This document shows, piece by piece, positions 47,876 to 54,709 of a stretch of 54,709 bases of DNA. Under the pieces are notes generated by a model. The model made no database searches. It was not told where the DNA came from and saw only the letters and a program-made list of their open reading frames with translations. The stretch is taken from assembly GCA_004558115.1 (NCBI GenBank), contig SFDT01000008.1, positions 1 through 54,709 on the forward strand, in the 5' to 3' direction. Positions within the stretch are counted from its first letter, which is position 1, and every line of letters starts with the position of its first letter. This stretch comes from Clostridiales bacterium. Its GTDB lineage: Bacteria; Bacillota; Clostridia; Oscillospirales; Oscillospiraceae. A program made the translations under genes and the position numbers.

Positions 47876-48643
47876 TCACTCCAATCCAAACAGTCGTTTT
47901 CCGTTTTCCCAGGTGATGTCCGTCATTTCCGCCGCCGTGACGCCTTTCCATTCAGCCAGTTTTTCAATGACGTAGGGCAGATACCGGCTGTCGTTCCGCT
48001 TGCCCCGGAAGGGGACCGGGGTCAGGTAGGGGGCGTCCGTCTCCACGACGATGCGGTCCAGGGGCGTGATGGCCGCCACCCCCGGTGCCCGCTTGGCGTT
48101 TTTATAGGTAATGGGCCCGTCAAAGCCCAGATACCAGCCCCGCTTCAAAAGCTCCGCCGCCATTTCCGGGCTCCCGGAAAAGCAGTGGAACACGCCCCGG
48201 ACCTTGGGGTACTCCAGCACGATGGCAAGACTGTCCCCGTGGGCCTCCCGGTCGTGGACGATGACCGGCAGGTCCAGCTCCTCCGCCAGGGCCAGCTGGC
48301 GGCGGAACACCTGCTGCTGAAACTCCCTGGGGGGATTTTCCGCCCAGTAGTAGTCCAGGCCGATCTCGCCGACGGCCACCACCTTATCGTGCCCGCACAG
48401 CTCCCGAACGGCGTCAAAGTCCCCGTCGGTGCAGCCGGCGCAGTCCTCCGGGTGGATGCCCACGGCGGCGTACACGTGGGGATACCGCTCCGCCAGAGCC
48501 ACGGCGGCACGGCTGCTCTCTACATCGCAGCCCGGGTCCACCACCAGTCCCACCCCGGCGGCGGGGAGGGCGGCAAGCACCGCGTCCCGGTCGGCGTTGA
48601 AGCCGCCGGAGTCATAGTGGGCATGGGTATCGAAAATGGGCAT
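47876..48643 (-). CDS. tatD: TatD-family metal-dependent hydrolase (DNase)
   Basis: A 255-residue TIM-barrel hydrolase: N-terminal metal site IFDTHAHYD, GIHPEDC, VAVGEIGLDYYW, LPVIVHDREAH, GVFHCFSGS, and VVETDAPYLTPVPFRGKRN. TatD enzymes have 3'-5' exonuclease or deoxyribonuclease activity in DNA repair and cell-death pathways. First of two genes with the radical SAM partner. In many genomes tatD follows metG; here they lie 4 kb apart. Confidence 0.94.
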   Translation of the reverse strand: MPIFDTHAHYDSGGFNADRDAVLAALPAAGVGLVVDPGCDVESSRAAVALAERYPHVYAAVGIHPEDCAGCTDGDFDAVRELCGHDKVVAVGEIGLDYYWAENPPREFQQQVFRRQLALAEELDLPVIVHDREAHGDSLAIVLEYPKVRGVFHCFSGSPEMAAELLKRGWYLGFDGPITYKNAKRAPGVAAITPLDRIVVETDAPYLTPVPFRGKRNDSRYLPYVIEKLAEWKGVTAAEMTDITWENGKRLFGLE

Positions 48644-48742
48644 GGAAACACCTCTCTGCTTCTCTGGTATGGTTATTCTAACACAGTTTTAGAAAATAAA
48701 AAGGGCCAGATCGTGAATTTTCCAAGGGCCAGACAAAAAGAA

Positions 48743-48768
48743 AAAGGACATCCGTTGGGATGTCCTTT
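48743..48768 (-). terminator. Terminator of rpsT
   Basis: On the minus strand AAAGGACATCC-caac-GGATGTCCTTT followed by T-rich CTTTTTGTC. Confidence 0.9.
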
Positions 48769-48780
48769 CAATCAGCACGA

Positions 48781-49044
48781 TCAGCCGATCTGGTTCAGCT
48801 TCAGGGTCATGGCGCTCTTGCGATGAGCGGCCGTGTTCTTGTGCAGAACGCCCTTGGCAACAGCCTGATCGACTTTCTTCACTGCAACCTTGTAAGCGCC
48901 ATCGGCCTCGGTGCGATTGCCTTCTGCGGCAGCAACCTCGAACTTCTTGATGGCGGTCTTCAGCTCGGATTTCGCGGCCTTGTTGCGTGCGTTTCTCACT
49001 TCACCGATCAGAACGCGCTTCTTGGCAGACTTAATATTCGGCAA
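48781..49044 (-). CDS. rpsT: 30S ribosomal protein bS20, TTG start
   Basis: An 87-residue bS20 (PNIKSAKKRVLIGEVRNARN, AKSELKTAIKKFEVA, HKNTAAHRKSAMTLKLNQIG). The homologous N-terminus MPNIKSAKKR starts at a TTG (49044), with TAAGGAGGTGT 8 bases upstream. Longer in-frame starts have no ribosome site. The TTG start may limit expression, as in E. coli rpsT, which uses UUG with autoregulation. Single-gene unit divergent from gpr. Confidence 0.94.
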   Translation of the reverse strand: MPNIKSAKKRVLIGEVRNARNKAAKSELKTAIKKFEVAAAEGNRTEADGAYKVAVKKVDQAVAKGVLHKNTAAHRKSAMTLKLNQIG

Positions 49045-49231
49045 ACCAAACACCTCCTTAGGCAAATTCACCCGGTGAAACAAATTTCCACCGTGCAGAA
49101 TGATATTTTAACAGGGAACCTCCCAAAAAGCAAGTGTTTTTTTGCAATTTTTGTGATTTTTCGTATATTGTGGTCTCATCCGCAAATCCTAGGGCAAGTA
49201 CCACAAGATTTTGTGTCTGGAGGCGGCGCTT

Positions 49232-50128
49232 TTGTTTGCAAAACGAACAGACCTGGCCCTGGAGGCCCGGGAGCTCTGGCAGGAATCCGCCGGAAAAACC
49301 ACCCGTCTGGCGGGCGTGAAGGCCACGAAGCGAAAGCAGGAGGGCTATCCGGTGACCCGGGTGGACATCCTGGACCAGCGGGGGGAGGAGGCCCTGGGCA
49401 AGCCCCGGGGCACTTATCTCACCGTGGACCTGACCACCTTCTGGCAGCGGCGGGAAGACTTTTTCCAGCGGGCGGTGCGGGCGGTGGGCGCCCCGCTGAA
49501 GGAGCTGGTACCAACCGAGGGGCCGGTGCTGGTGGTGGGCCTGGGGAACCGGGCCATGACACCCGACGCCGTGGGCCCCCTGGCGGCGGACCACGTGCTG
49601 GTGACCCGGCACCTCATCTCCGCCATGCCCCGGCAGTTTTCCGGCTTTCGCCCCGTGAGCGTGCTGCGGACGGGGGTGCTGGGCACCACCGGCGTGGAGT
49701 CCGCCGAGTCGGTGCGGGGCCTGGCGGCGGAGGTAAAGCCCGCCTGCGTCATTGCCGTGGACGCCCTGGCCTCCCGGCGGACAGGCCGGGTGTGCGCCGC
49801 GGTGCAGCTCAGCGACACCGGCATCATCCCCGGCTCCGGGGTGGGGAACCACCGCAGCCCCCTGAACGCCGGGACCCTGGGGGTGCCGGTCATCGCCATC
49901 GGCGTGCCCACGGTGGTGGACAGCGCCACCTTGGCGGCGGACCTTTTGGAGGAATCCGGCATCACGGACTATGACGCCGAGGCACTGCAAAAATCCCGGC
50001 AGAACCTGATGGTCACGCCCCGGGACATCGACCAGCAGGTGCGGGACCTGGGAAAGGTCATCGGCTACGGCATCAACTGGGCCCTCCAGGACCTGGAGAT
50101 CGACGAAATGAACGCGCTGCTGAGCTGA
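49232..50128 (+). CDS. gpr: Spore germination protease GPR
   Basis: A 298-residue aspartic-type GPR that degrades small acid-soluble spore proteins on germination. It begins FAKRTDLALEARELWQESAG, which includes the propeptide region, and has VGLGNRAMTPDAVGPLAADH, VLRTGVLGTTGVES, VIAVDALASRRTGRVCAAVQ and GSGVGNHRSPLN. The likely start is TTG 49232, 8 bases after GGAGG; TTG 49211 lies upstream of that site. The AT-rich upstream region (GTATATT near 49162) may hold a forespore sigma promoter. Second sporulation marker of the window. Confidence 0.93.
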   Translation: MFAKRTDLALEARELWQESAGKTTRLAGVKATKRKQEGYPVTRVDILDQRGEEALGKPRGTYLTVDLTTFWQRREDFFQRAVRAVGAPLKELVPTEGPVLVVGLGNRAMTPDAVGPLAADHVLVTRHLISAMPRQFSGFRPVSVLRTGVLGTTGVESAESVRGLAAEVKPACVIAVDALASRRTGRVCAAVQLSDTGIIPGSGVGNHRSPLNAGTLGVPVIAIGVPTVVDSATLAADLLEESGITDYDAEALQKSRQNLMVTPRDIDQQVRDLGKVIGYGINWALQDLEIDEMNALLS

Positions 50129-50131
50129 AAA

Positions 50132-50176
50132 CAGACCGGAGCCCGGAGAATGCTCTCCGGGCTCCCAGCCTGTCTG
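50132..50176. terminator. Hairpin between gpr and exonuclease III genes
   Basis: Core arms GGAGCCCGGAGA (50138-50149) and complement (50154-50165), extended by CAGAC/GTCTG (50132-50136, 50172-50176). Convergent genes on both sides. Confidence 0.75.
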
Positions 50177-50198
50177 CGGCCATTTTGTATGGCCGGTT

Positions 50199-50954
50199 TT
50201 ACATATCCAGCTCCAGCACCACGGGGCAGTGGTCGCTGCCCATCACCTCGCTCCAGATGTCGGCGTTTTTGATGCGGTCCTTCAGGCGCTCCGACACGAT
50301 GAAATAGTCGATGCGCCATCCGGCGTTGTTCTTCCGGGCGTTGAAGCGGTAGCTCCACCAGGAATAGGCCCCGGTTTTGTCGGGGTAGAGGTAGCGGAAG
50401 GTGTCCACAAAGCCGCTGGAGAGCAGCCGGGTCATCTTCTCCCGCTCCTCATCGGAAAAGCCGGGATTGCGGCGGTTGCTCTTGGGGTTTTTGATGTCGA
50501 TCTCCTCGTGGGCCACGTTCAGGTCCCCGCAGTACACCACAGGCTTTTTGGCATCCAGCTCCAAGAGGTATTCCCGGATATCGTCCTCCCAGGCCATGCG
50601 GTAGTCCAGCCGCGCCAGCTGGTCCTTGGAGTTGGGGGTGTAGCAGCACACCAGGTAAAAATCCGGGTACTCCGCCGTGATGACCCGGCCCTCGTGGCGG
50701 TGTTCCTCAATGCCGAAGTCGTACGTAACGTTTAAGGGCTCCGTTTTTGTGAACACAGCGGTGCCGGAATAGCCGGCCTTGTCGGCGCTGTTCCAGAAGC
50801 GGGTGTAGCCCGGCAGGTCGAACTCCGCCTGCTCCGGACGCATTTTCGTCTCCTGCAGGCAGAGGATGTCGGCGTCGGCGAAGGCGCAGAAGTCCAGAAA
50901 GCCCTTGCCCAGGCAGGAGCGCAGGCCGTTGACGTTCCAGGATACCAGTTTCAT
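50199..50954 (-). CDS. xth: Exodeoxyribonuclease III / AP endonuclease
   Basis: A 251-residue Mg-dependent endonuclease/exonuclease/phosphatase-fold enzyme: MKLVSWNVNGLRSCLGKGF, ILCLQETKM, GRVITAEYPDFYLVCCYTPN, VYCGDLNVAHEEIDIKNPK, GAYSWWSYRFNARKNNAGWR, IDYFIVS and final GSDHCPVVLELDM. It cleaves abasic sites and trims 3' ends in base-excision repair. Single gene, with AAGGAGAAATGAACG before its ATG. Confidence 0.95.
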   Translation of the reverse strand: MKLVSWNVNGLRSCLGKGFLDFCAFADADILCLQETKMRPEQAEFDLPGYTRFWNSADKAGYSGTAVFTKTEPLNVTYDFGIEEHRHEGRVITAEYPDFYLVCCYTPNSKDQLARLDYRMAWEDDIREYLLELDAKKPVVYCGDLNVAHEEIDIKNPKSNRRNPGFSDEEREKMTRLLSSGFVDTFRYLYPDKTGAYSWWSYRFNARKNNAGWRIDYFIVSERLKDRIKNADIWSEVMGSDHCPVVLELDM

Positions 50955-51076
50955 CGTTCATTTCTCCTTATCAGCCGGTTTTTCCACATTGTAGCCCATC
51001 CCTGCGGAAAAAACAATTGCCCAGCCGCAGGAAATGGAGTACAGTAGTCCTATCAACCGTAAAAGGGTGAATTTAC

Positions 51077-52438
51077 ATGGGAAAATCGGATTCCGGCGGC
51101 CTGCGGAACATGACCGGGGGCTCTCCCGCCGGACACATTTTTTATTTTGCCCTGCCGCTGCTGCTGGGCAGCTTTCTCCAGCAGCTGTACAACATGGTGG
51201 ACAGCTGGGTGGTGGGCAATTACGCCGGCGACGCCTCCTTGGCGGCGGTGGGCGTGGGGTATCCCGTCATCTTCATGTTCACGTCGCTGTTCATGGGCCT
51301 TTCAGGCGGCGGCACCGTGGTCATCGCCCAGTTTTACGGCGCCGGGAACATGGAGCGGGTCCGGGACGCGGTGGACACCGTTTACACCGCCTTCATGGCC
51401 TCCGCCATCCCCATTACGCTGCTGGCGCTGGGACTGGTGAAGCCGGTCCTGCTTTTGATGCAGGTGCGGGCCGACGCCTGGGCCGAATCCTGGCTCTATC
51501 TGACCGTGGTGAGCGCGGGGCTGGTGGGCGCCATCGGCTACAATCTGAACGCGGGCATCCTGGGCGGCCTGGGCAACAGCCGGACAACGCTGCTGTTTTT
51601 GGCCATCTCGTCGGTGATGAACATCGTGCTGGACCTGGTATTCGTGCTGGGCCTGGGGATGGGCGTGCTGGGCGTGGCCCTGGGCACCATCATCTCCCAG
51701 GCGTTTTCCTGGCTGTTCGGCCTGTTTTATATCAACCGCCGCTACCCCGCCATCGCCATCCGGCCCTTCTGCCGCCGGTTCGACAGGGCGCTGTTCCGCC
51801 AGATCATGGGCATCGGCCTGCCGGCAGGCATCCAGATGTCTCTGGTGGCCCTGGGCGCCATGGTGGTCATGAGCAAGATCAACTCCTTCGGCAAGGAATT
51901 CGCCGCCGCCTACAACGTGGGCTCCAAGCTGGACTCCCTGGCCTTTTTGCCGGTGCAGAGCCTTTCCAACGCCGTCACCGCCTTCGTGGGCCAGAACACC
52001 GGCGCCAAGCGCCCGGACCGGGTCCGGCGGGGCATCCGCATGACCGTGGCGGCCTCGGTGGTGTGGTCCGCCGTCATGCTGGTGCTCATCCCCCTGGGCC
52101 CCACCCTGGTGGGCTTTTTCTCCGACACGCCCGCCGTCATTCATTCCGGCACGGTGTATCTGCGGTGCATCATGCCCTTTTACGTGCTGTTTTCCGTCAT
52201 GTTCTGCCTGAACAACGCCATGCGGGGGGCGGGAGACAGCCTGTTCCCCATGCTGGACGTCATTTTTTCCCTTATTCTGGTCCGGGTCCCGGCGGTGTAC
52301 TGGTTCGCCGACCACTACGGCCCCGACTATATGTACTACGGCGTGGGCGTGGGCTGGTGCGTGGGCTTCACGCTGTCGGTGGTCTACTACCTCTCCGGCC
52401 GCTGGAAGCGGAAGGGCAGCCTGGCCGACGGCGCGTGA
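51077..52438 (+). CDS. MATE-family exporter (second copy, different subgroup)
   Basis: A 453-residue, roughly 12-helix MATE protein (FALPLLLGSFLQQLYNMVDS, VVGNYAGDASLAAVGVGYPV, then the second-half ALGAMVVMSKINSFGKEFAA, GQNTGAKRPDRVRRGIRMT). The N-terminal QQLYNMVDSWVVGN differs clearly from the protein at 8027, so the two are not recent duplicates. This one resembles the DinF/NorM-like subgroup. ATG 51077 follows AGGGTGAATTTAC. Substrate unknown. Confidence 0.92.
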   Translation: MGKSDSGGLRNMTGGSPAGHIFYFALPLLLGSFLQQLYNMVDSWVVGNYAGDASLAAVGVGYPVIFMFTSLFMGLSGGGTVVIAQFYGAGNMERVRDAVDTVYTAFMASAIPITLLALGLVKPVLLLMQVRADAWAESWLYLTVVSAGLVGAIGYNLNAGILGGLGNSRTTLLFLAISSVMNIVLDLVFVLGLGMGVLGVALGTIISQAFSWLFGLFYINRRYPAIAIRPFCRRFDRALFRQIMGIGLPAGIQMSLVALGAMVVMSKINSFGKEFAAAYNVGSKLDSLAFLPVQSLSNAVTAFVGQNTGAKRPDRVRRGIRMTVAASVVWSAVMLVLIPLGPTLVGFFSDTPAVIHSGTVYLRCIMPFYVLFSVMFCLNNAMRGAGDSLFPMLDVIFSLILVRVPAVYWFADHYGPDYMYYGVGVGWCVGFTLSVVYYLSGRWKRKGSLADGA

Positions 52439-52482
52439 GCGGGGAAGACGCCTGTTTTCACGGGGAAAATCCCGGCGAAATG

Positions 52483-52511
52483 TTGTAATTCAGGGAAATA
52501 TTCGGTATAAT
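52483..52511 (+). promoter_or_regulatory. Promoter of metG
   Basis: TTGTAA (52483-52488), 17-base spacer, TATAAT (52506-52511). The leader to the ATG at 52574 is about 55 bases and contains a weak hairpin but no T-box. Confidence 0.75.
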
Positions 52512-52573
52512 AAAAGAACTGTGTAAATCCCGGCCCTCTTCCATTCGGAGCGGCCGATAAAAAGGAGAAAACC

Positions 52574-54553
52574 ATGGAAAAGAAAAAATTCTATATCACC
52601 ACGCCCATCTACTATCCCTCCGACAAGCTGCACATCGGCCACACCTACTGCACCGTGGCCACCGACGCCATGGCCCGGTACAAGCGCCTGGCCGGCTATG
52701 ACGTCATGTTCCTCACCGGCACCGACGAGCACGGTCAGAAGATCGAGCAGAAGGCCAACGAGGCCGGCGTGTCTCCCCAGGCGTTCGTGGACCGCATTGT
52801 GGAGGGCCCCCAGGGCGTCAAGGACCTGTGGAAGCTGATGAACATCTCCAATGACCGCTTCATCCGCACCACCGACGATTACCATGTGGCCGCCGTTCAG
52901 CGGATCTTCAAGAAGATGTACGACAACGGCGACATCTACAAGGGCGCCTACAAGGGCAAGTACTGCACCCCCTGCGAGTCCTTCTGGACCGAGAGCCAGC
53001 TGGTGGACGGCTGCTGCCCCGACTGCGGCCGCCCCGTGGTGGACGCGGAGGAGGAGGCCTACTTCTTCCGGCTGAGCAAGTACGCCGACCGCATCCGGGA
53101 CCTGCTGGAGAACACCGACTTCCTCCAGCCCCGCAGCCGCGTCAACGAGATGGTGAAGAACTTCATCGACCCCGGTCTGGAGGACCTGTGCGTCTCCCGC
53201 ACCAGCTTCACCTGGGGCATCCCCGTGGACTTTGACCCGGGCCACGTGGTCTATGTGTGGGTGGACGCCCTGTTCAACTACGCCACCGCCATGGGCTACC
53301 TCAACGACAAGTACGACGACTACGACCACTACTGGCCTGCCGATTACCACTTCGTGGGCAAGGAGATTGTCCGCTTCCATTCCATCATCTGGCCCGCCAT
53401 GCTCATGAGCGTGGGCGAGCCTCTGCCCAAGCACGTGTTCGGCCACGGCTGGCTGCTGCTGGACGGCGGCAAGATGTCCAAGTCCAAGGGCAACGTGGTG
53501 GACCCCTATATCCTGGCGGAGAAGTTCGGCGTGGACGCCCTGCGCTTCTTCCTCATGCGGACGTTCCCCTTCGGCTCCGACGGCAACTTCTCCAACGAGC
53601 TGCTGATCCAGACCATCAACACCGACCTTGCCAACGACCTGGGCAACCTGGTCAGCCGCACCACCGCCATGGTGGGCAAGTACTTCGGCGGCACGCTGCC
53701 GGAGAGCTGCAGGACCTGGGCCGCTCCCGAGAGCTTTGACACGGACCTCATCTCCATGGTCTCCGCCCTGCGGGACACCTACGAGGCCCAGATGGAGGTC
53801 TGCGCTCCCCACAACGCCCTGGCCGAGGTGTTCAAGGTCATTCAGCGGGCCAACAAGTATATCGACGAGACGGCCCCCTGGGCCCTGGCCAAGGATATGG
53901 AGGCCAACAGTGCCCGCCTGGCCCACGTGCTGTACAACCTGCTGGAGGCCACCCGTATCTGCGGCATCCTGCTGATCCCCTTCATGCCCGAGAGCATGGA
54001 GAAGCTGTTCCGTCAGATCGGCGCCAGCCCCGAGGCCCAGACCTGGGACTCCGCCAAGGCGTGGGGTACCCTGCCGGAGACCACCGCCGTCATCAAGGGC
54101 GAGAACCTGTTCCCCCGCATCGACATGGACAAGGCCCTGGAGGAGCTGGAAGCCGCCGCCGAGGCCGCCAAGAAGGCCGCTCTGCCCGCCATCGAGGTGG
54201 AACCCCAGCTGACGGAGAAGGTGGACTTCGACACCTTCTGCAAGTCCGACTTCCGGGCCGTGAAGGTGAAGGCCTGTGAGAACGTGAAAAAGAGCGAGAA
54301 GCTCCTGCGCTTCACCCTGGACGACGGCACCGGCACGGACCGGCAGATCCTCTCCGGCATCGCCAAGTGGTACAAGCCCGAGGACCTGGTGGGCAAGACG
54401 CTGGTGGCCATCGTGAACCTGCCGCCCCGGAAGATGATGGGCCTGGAGAGCAACGGTATGCTCATCTCCGCCGTCCACACGGAAAAGGGCGAGGAGAAGC
54501 TGAACCTCATCATGGTGGACGACAGCATCCCCGCCGGCGCCAAGCTCTGCTGA
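52574..54553 (+). CDS. metG: Methionyl-tRNA synthetase
   Basis: A 659-residue class I synthetase. HIGH-type motif at residues 20-23 (KLHIGHTYC), a knuckle with CTPCESF and CCPDCGRPV that looks zinc-binding, KMSKSKGNVV at about 300, an anticodon-binding helical domain, and a C-terminal tRNA-binding OB domain (about 560-659: FDTFCKSDFRAVKVKACENV, PPRKMMGLESNGMLISAV). Full length with the dimerising domain. ATG 52574 follows AAAAGGAGAAAACC. Ends at terminator 54575. Confidence 0.97.
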   Translation: MEKKKFYITTPIYYPSDKLHIGHTYCTVATDAMARYKRLAGYDVMFLTGTDEHGQKIEQKANEAGVSPQAFVDRIVEGPQGVKDLWKLMNISNDRFIRTTDDYHVAAVQRIFKKMYDNGDIYKGAYKGKYCTPCESFWTESQLVDGCCPDCGRPVVDAEEEAYFFRLSKYADRIRDLLENTDFLQPRSRVNEMVKNFIDPGLEDLCVSRTSFTWGIPVDFDPGHVVYVWVDALFNYATAMGYLNDKYDDYDHYWPADYHFVGKEIVRFHSIIWPAMLMSVGEPLPKHVFGHGWLLLDGGKMSKSKGNVVDPYILAEKFGVDALRFFLMRTFPFGSDGNFSNELLIQTINTDLANDLGNLVSRTTAMVGKYFGGTLPESCRTWAAPESFDTDLISMVSALRDTYEAQMEVCAPHNALAEVFKVIQRANKYIDETAPWALAKDMEANSARLAHVLYNLLEATRICGILLIPFMPESMEKLFRQIGASPEAQTWDSAKAWGTLPETTAVIKGENLFPRIDMDKALEELEAAAEAAKKAALPAIEVEPQLTEKVDFDTFCKSDFRAVKVKACENVKKSEKLLRFTLDDGTGTDRQILSGIAKWYKPEDLVGKTLVAIVNLPPRKMMGLESNGMLISAVHTEKGEEKLNLIMVDDSIPAGAKLC

Positions 54554-54574
54554 GATACAAACCCGCACAAGAAA

Positions 54575-54605
54575 AGCCGGGAGACAGAAGTCTCCCGGCT
54601 TTTTT
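54575..54605 (+). terminator. Terminator of metG
   Basis: Arms AGCCGGGAGA (54575-54584) and complement (54591-54600), loop CAGAAG, then TTTTT. Confidence 0.92.
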
Positions 54606-54611
54606 GCCGCT

Positions 54612-54709
54612 TGGTGAATTATACTATCAAGTGCAACAGTAGAGGAAAATAAAGAAGTTCATACAGAACCCTGGTAGAATAGAGTTACCACACAACTAAA
54701 CCACAGGGA
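54612..54709. other. AT-rich non-coding right end, possibly the edge of an insertion sequence
   Basis: The composition drops abruptly to AT-rich after the metG terminator. AAGTGCAACAGTAGAGG and the later AGTTACCACACAACTAAACCACAGGG loosely recall the ends and pre-transposase leader of IS30-family elements. The window stops before any reading frame could confirm it. Confidence 0.25.

Noticed and set aside
52439..52573. T-box leader before metG
   Set aside because: The predicted transcript leader is only about 55 bases, with no specifier stem, no TGGNACCGCG sequence and no terminator.
1..54709. CRISPR array, rRNA, tRNA or prophage
   Set aside because: No repeated spacer pattern, no cloverleaf with a CCA-ready acceptor or T-loop, no rRNA sequence and no phage structural gene was seen on either strand.

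Overview
The window looks like chromosome from a high-GC, endospore-forming anaerobic member of the Firmicutes, most probably an Oscillospiraceae/Clostridium-cluster-IV gut bacterium of the Flavonifractor/Lawsonibacter/Intestinimonas/Oscillibacter type. The reasons are GC-rich codon use, strong Gram-positive ribosome binding sites, spore genes (spoIIP, gpr), Firmicutes-style lysine and TPP riboswitches, an FprA flavodiiron protein, and a YesM/YesN-like two-component pair. The family-level placement is inference. No rRNA, tRNA, CRISPR array or intact mobile element was found.

Layout. 1-400: decayed remnants of a conjugative element (a helicase fragment abutting a 5'-nucleotidase fragment on the other strand). 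448-7952: an RbsA/RbsC/RbsB-type sugar ABC transporter, then a tight three-gene operon of a YesN-type response regulator, a histidine kinase with no sensor or membrane segment, and a tandem ABC-ATPase homologue that has lost its ATPase motifs. This looks like a transporter-linked signalling module and is the most promising candidate for an undescribed system. 8027-14338: a MATE exporter (minus); an acyl-CoA dehydrogenase/ETF-alpha/rubredoxin fusion next to a flavodiiron protein, suggesting electron flow from acyl-CoA to O2 or NO; and a CyuA-like L-cysteine desulfidase family protein. 14488-16332: asparagine synthetase. 16390-20993: a three-gene operon of two aconitase-superfamily proteins (one a small-large subunit fusion, one with an altered active site) and an RraA/HMG-aldolase-like protein, with a divergent LysR regulator and overlapping face-to-face promoters.

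21072-25663: a lysine-riboswitch-controlled amino-acid ABC transporter plus an M20 peptidase. 25873-29785: a 54-residue small protein, a soluble multi-PAS hybrid kinase and endonuclease IV. 29838-33477: a MacAB-like export system (minus). 33693-36645: L-lactate dehydrogenase, lactate permease and a small Cys-containing membrane protein (minus). 36914-40433: thiamine salvage as two divergent, separately TPP-riboswitched operons, thiE-thiD and thiW-thiM. 40475-43369: an orphan TPP-dependent 2-oxoacid/acetoin dehydrogenase E1 pair and a GntR regulator. 43494-50128: housekeeping and sporulation genes (spoIIP, rpsF-ssb-rpsR, a TauE/SafE-like permease, a VOC protein, the TatD-linked radical SAM pair, rpsT, gpr). 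50199-54553: exonuclease III, a second MATE exporter and metG. The last 100 bases are AT-rich, non-coding, and may be the edge of an insertion sequence.

Common themes are amino-acid and sugar uptake, anaerobic oxidation of lactate, acyl-CoA and 2-oxoacids, and vitamin salvage instead of synthesis. ThiW/ThiM/ThiE/ThiD together recycle thiamine precursors, and thiamine pyrophosphate is the cofactor of the adjacent E1 enzyme. Nearly every transcription unit ends in a strong hairpin, many serving convergent genes on both sides.
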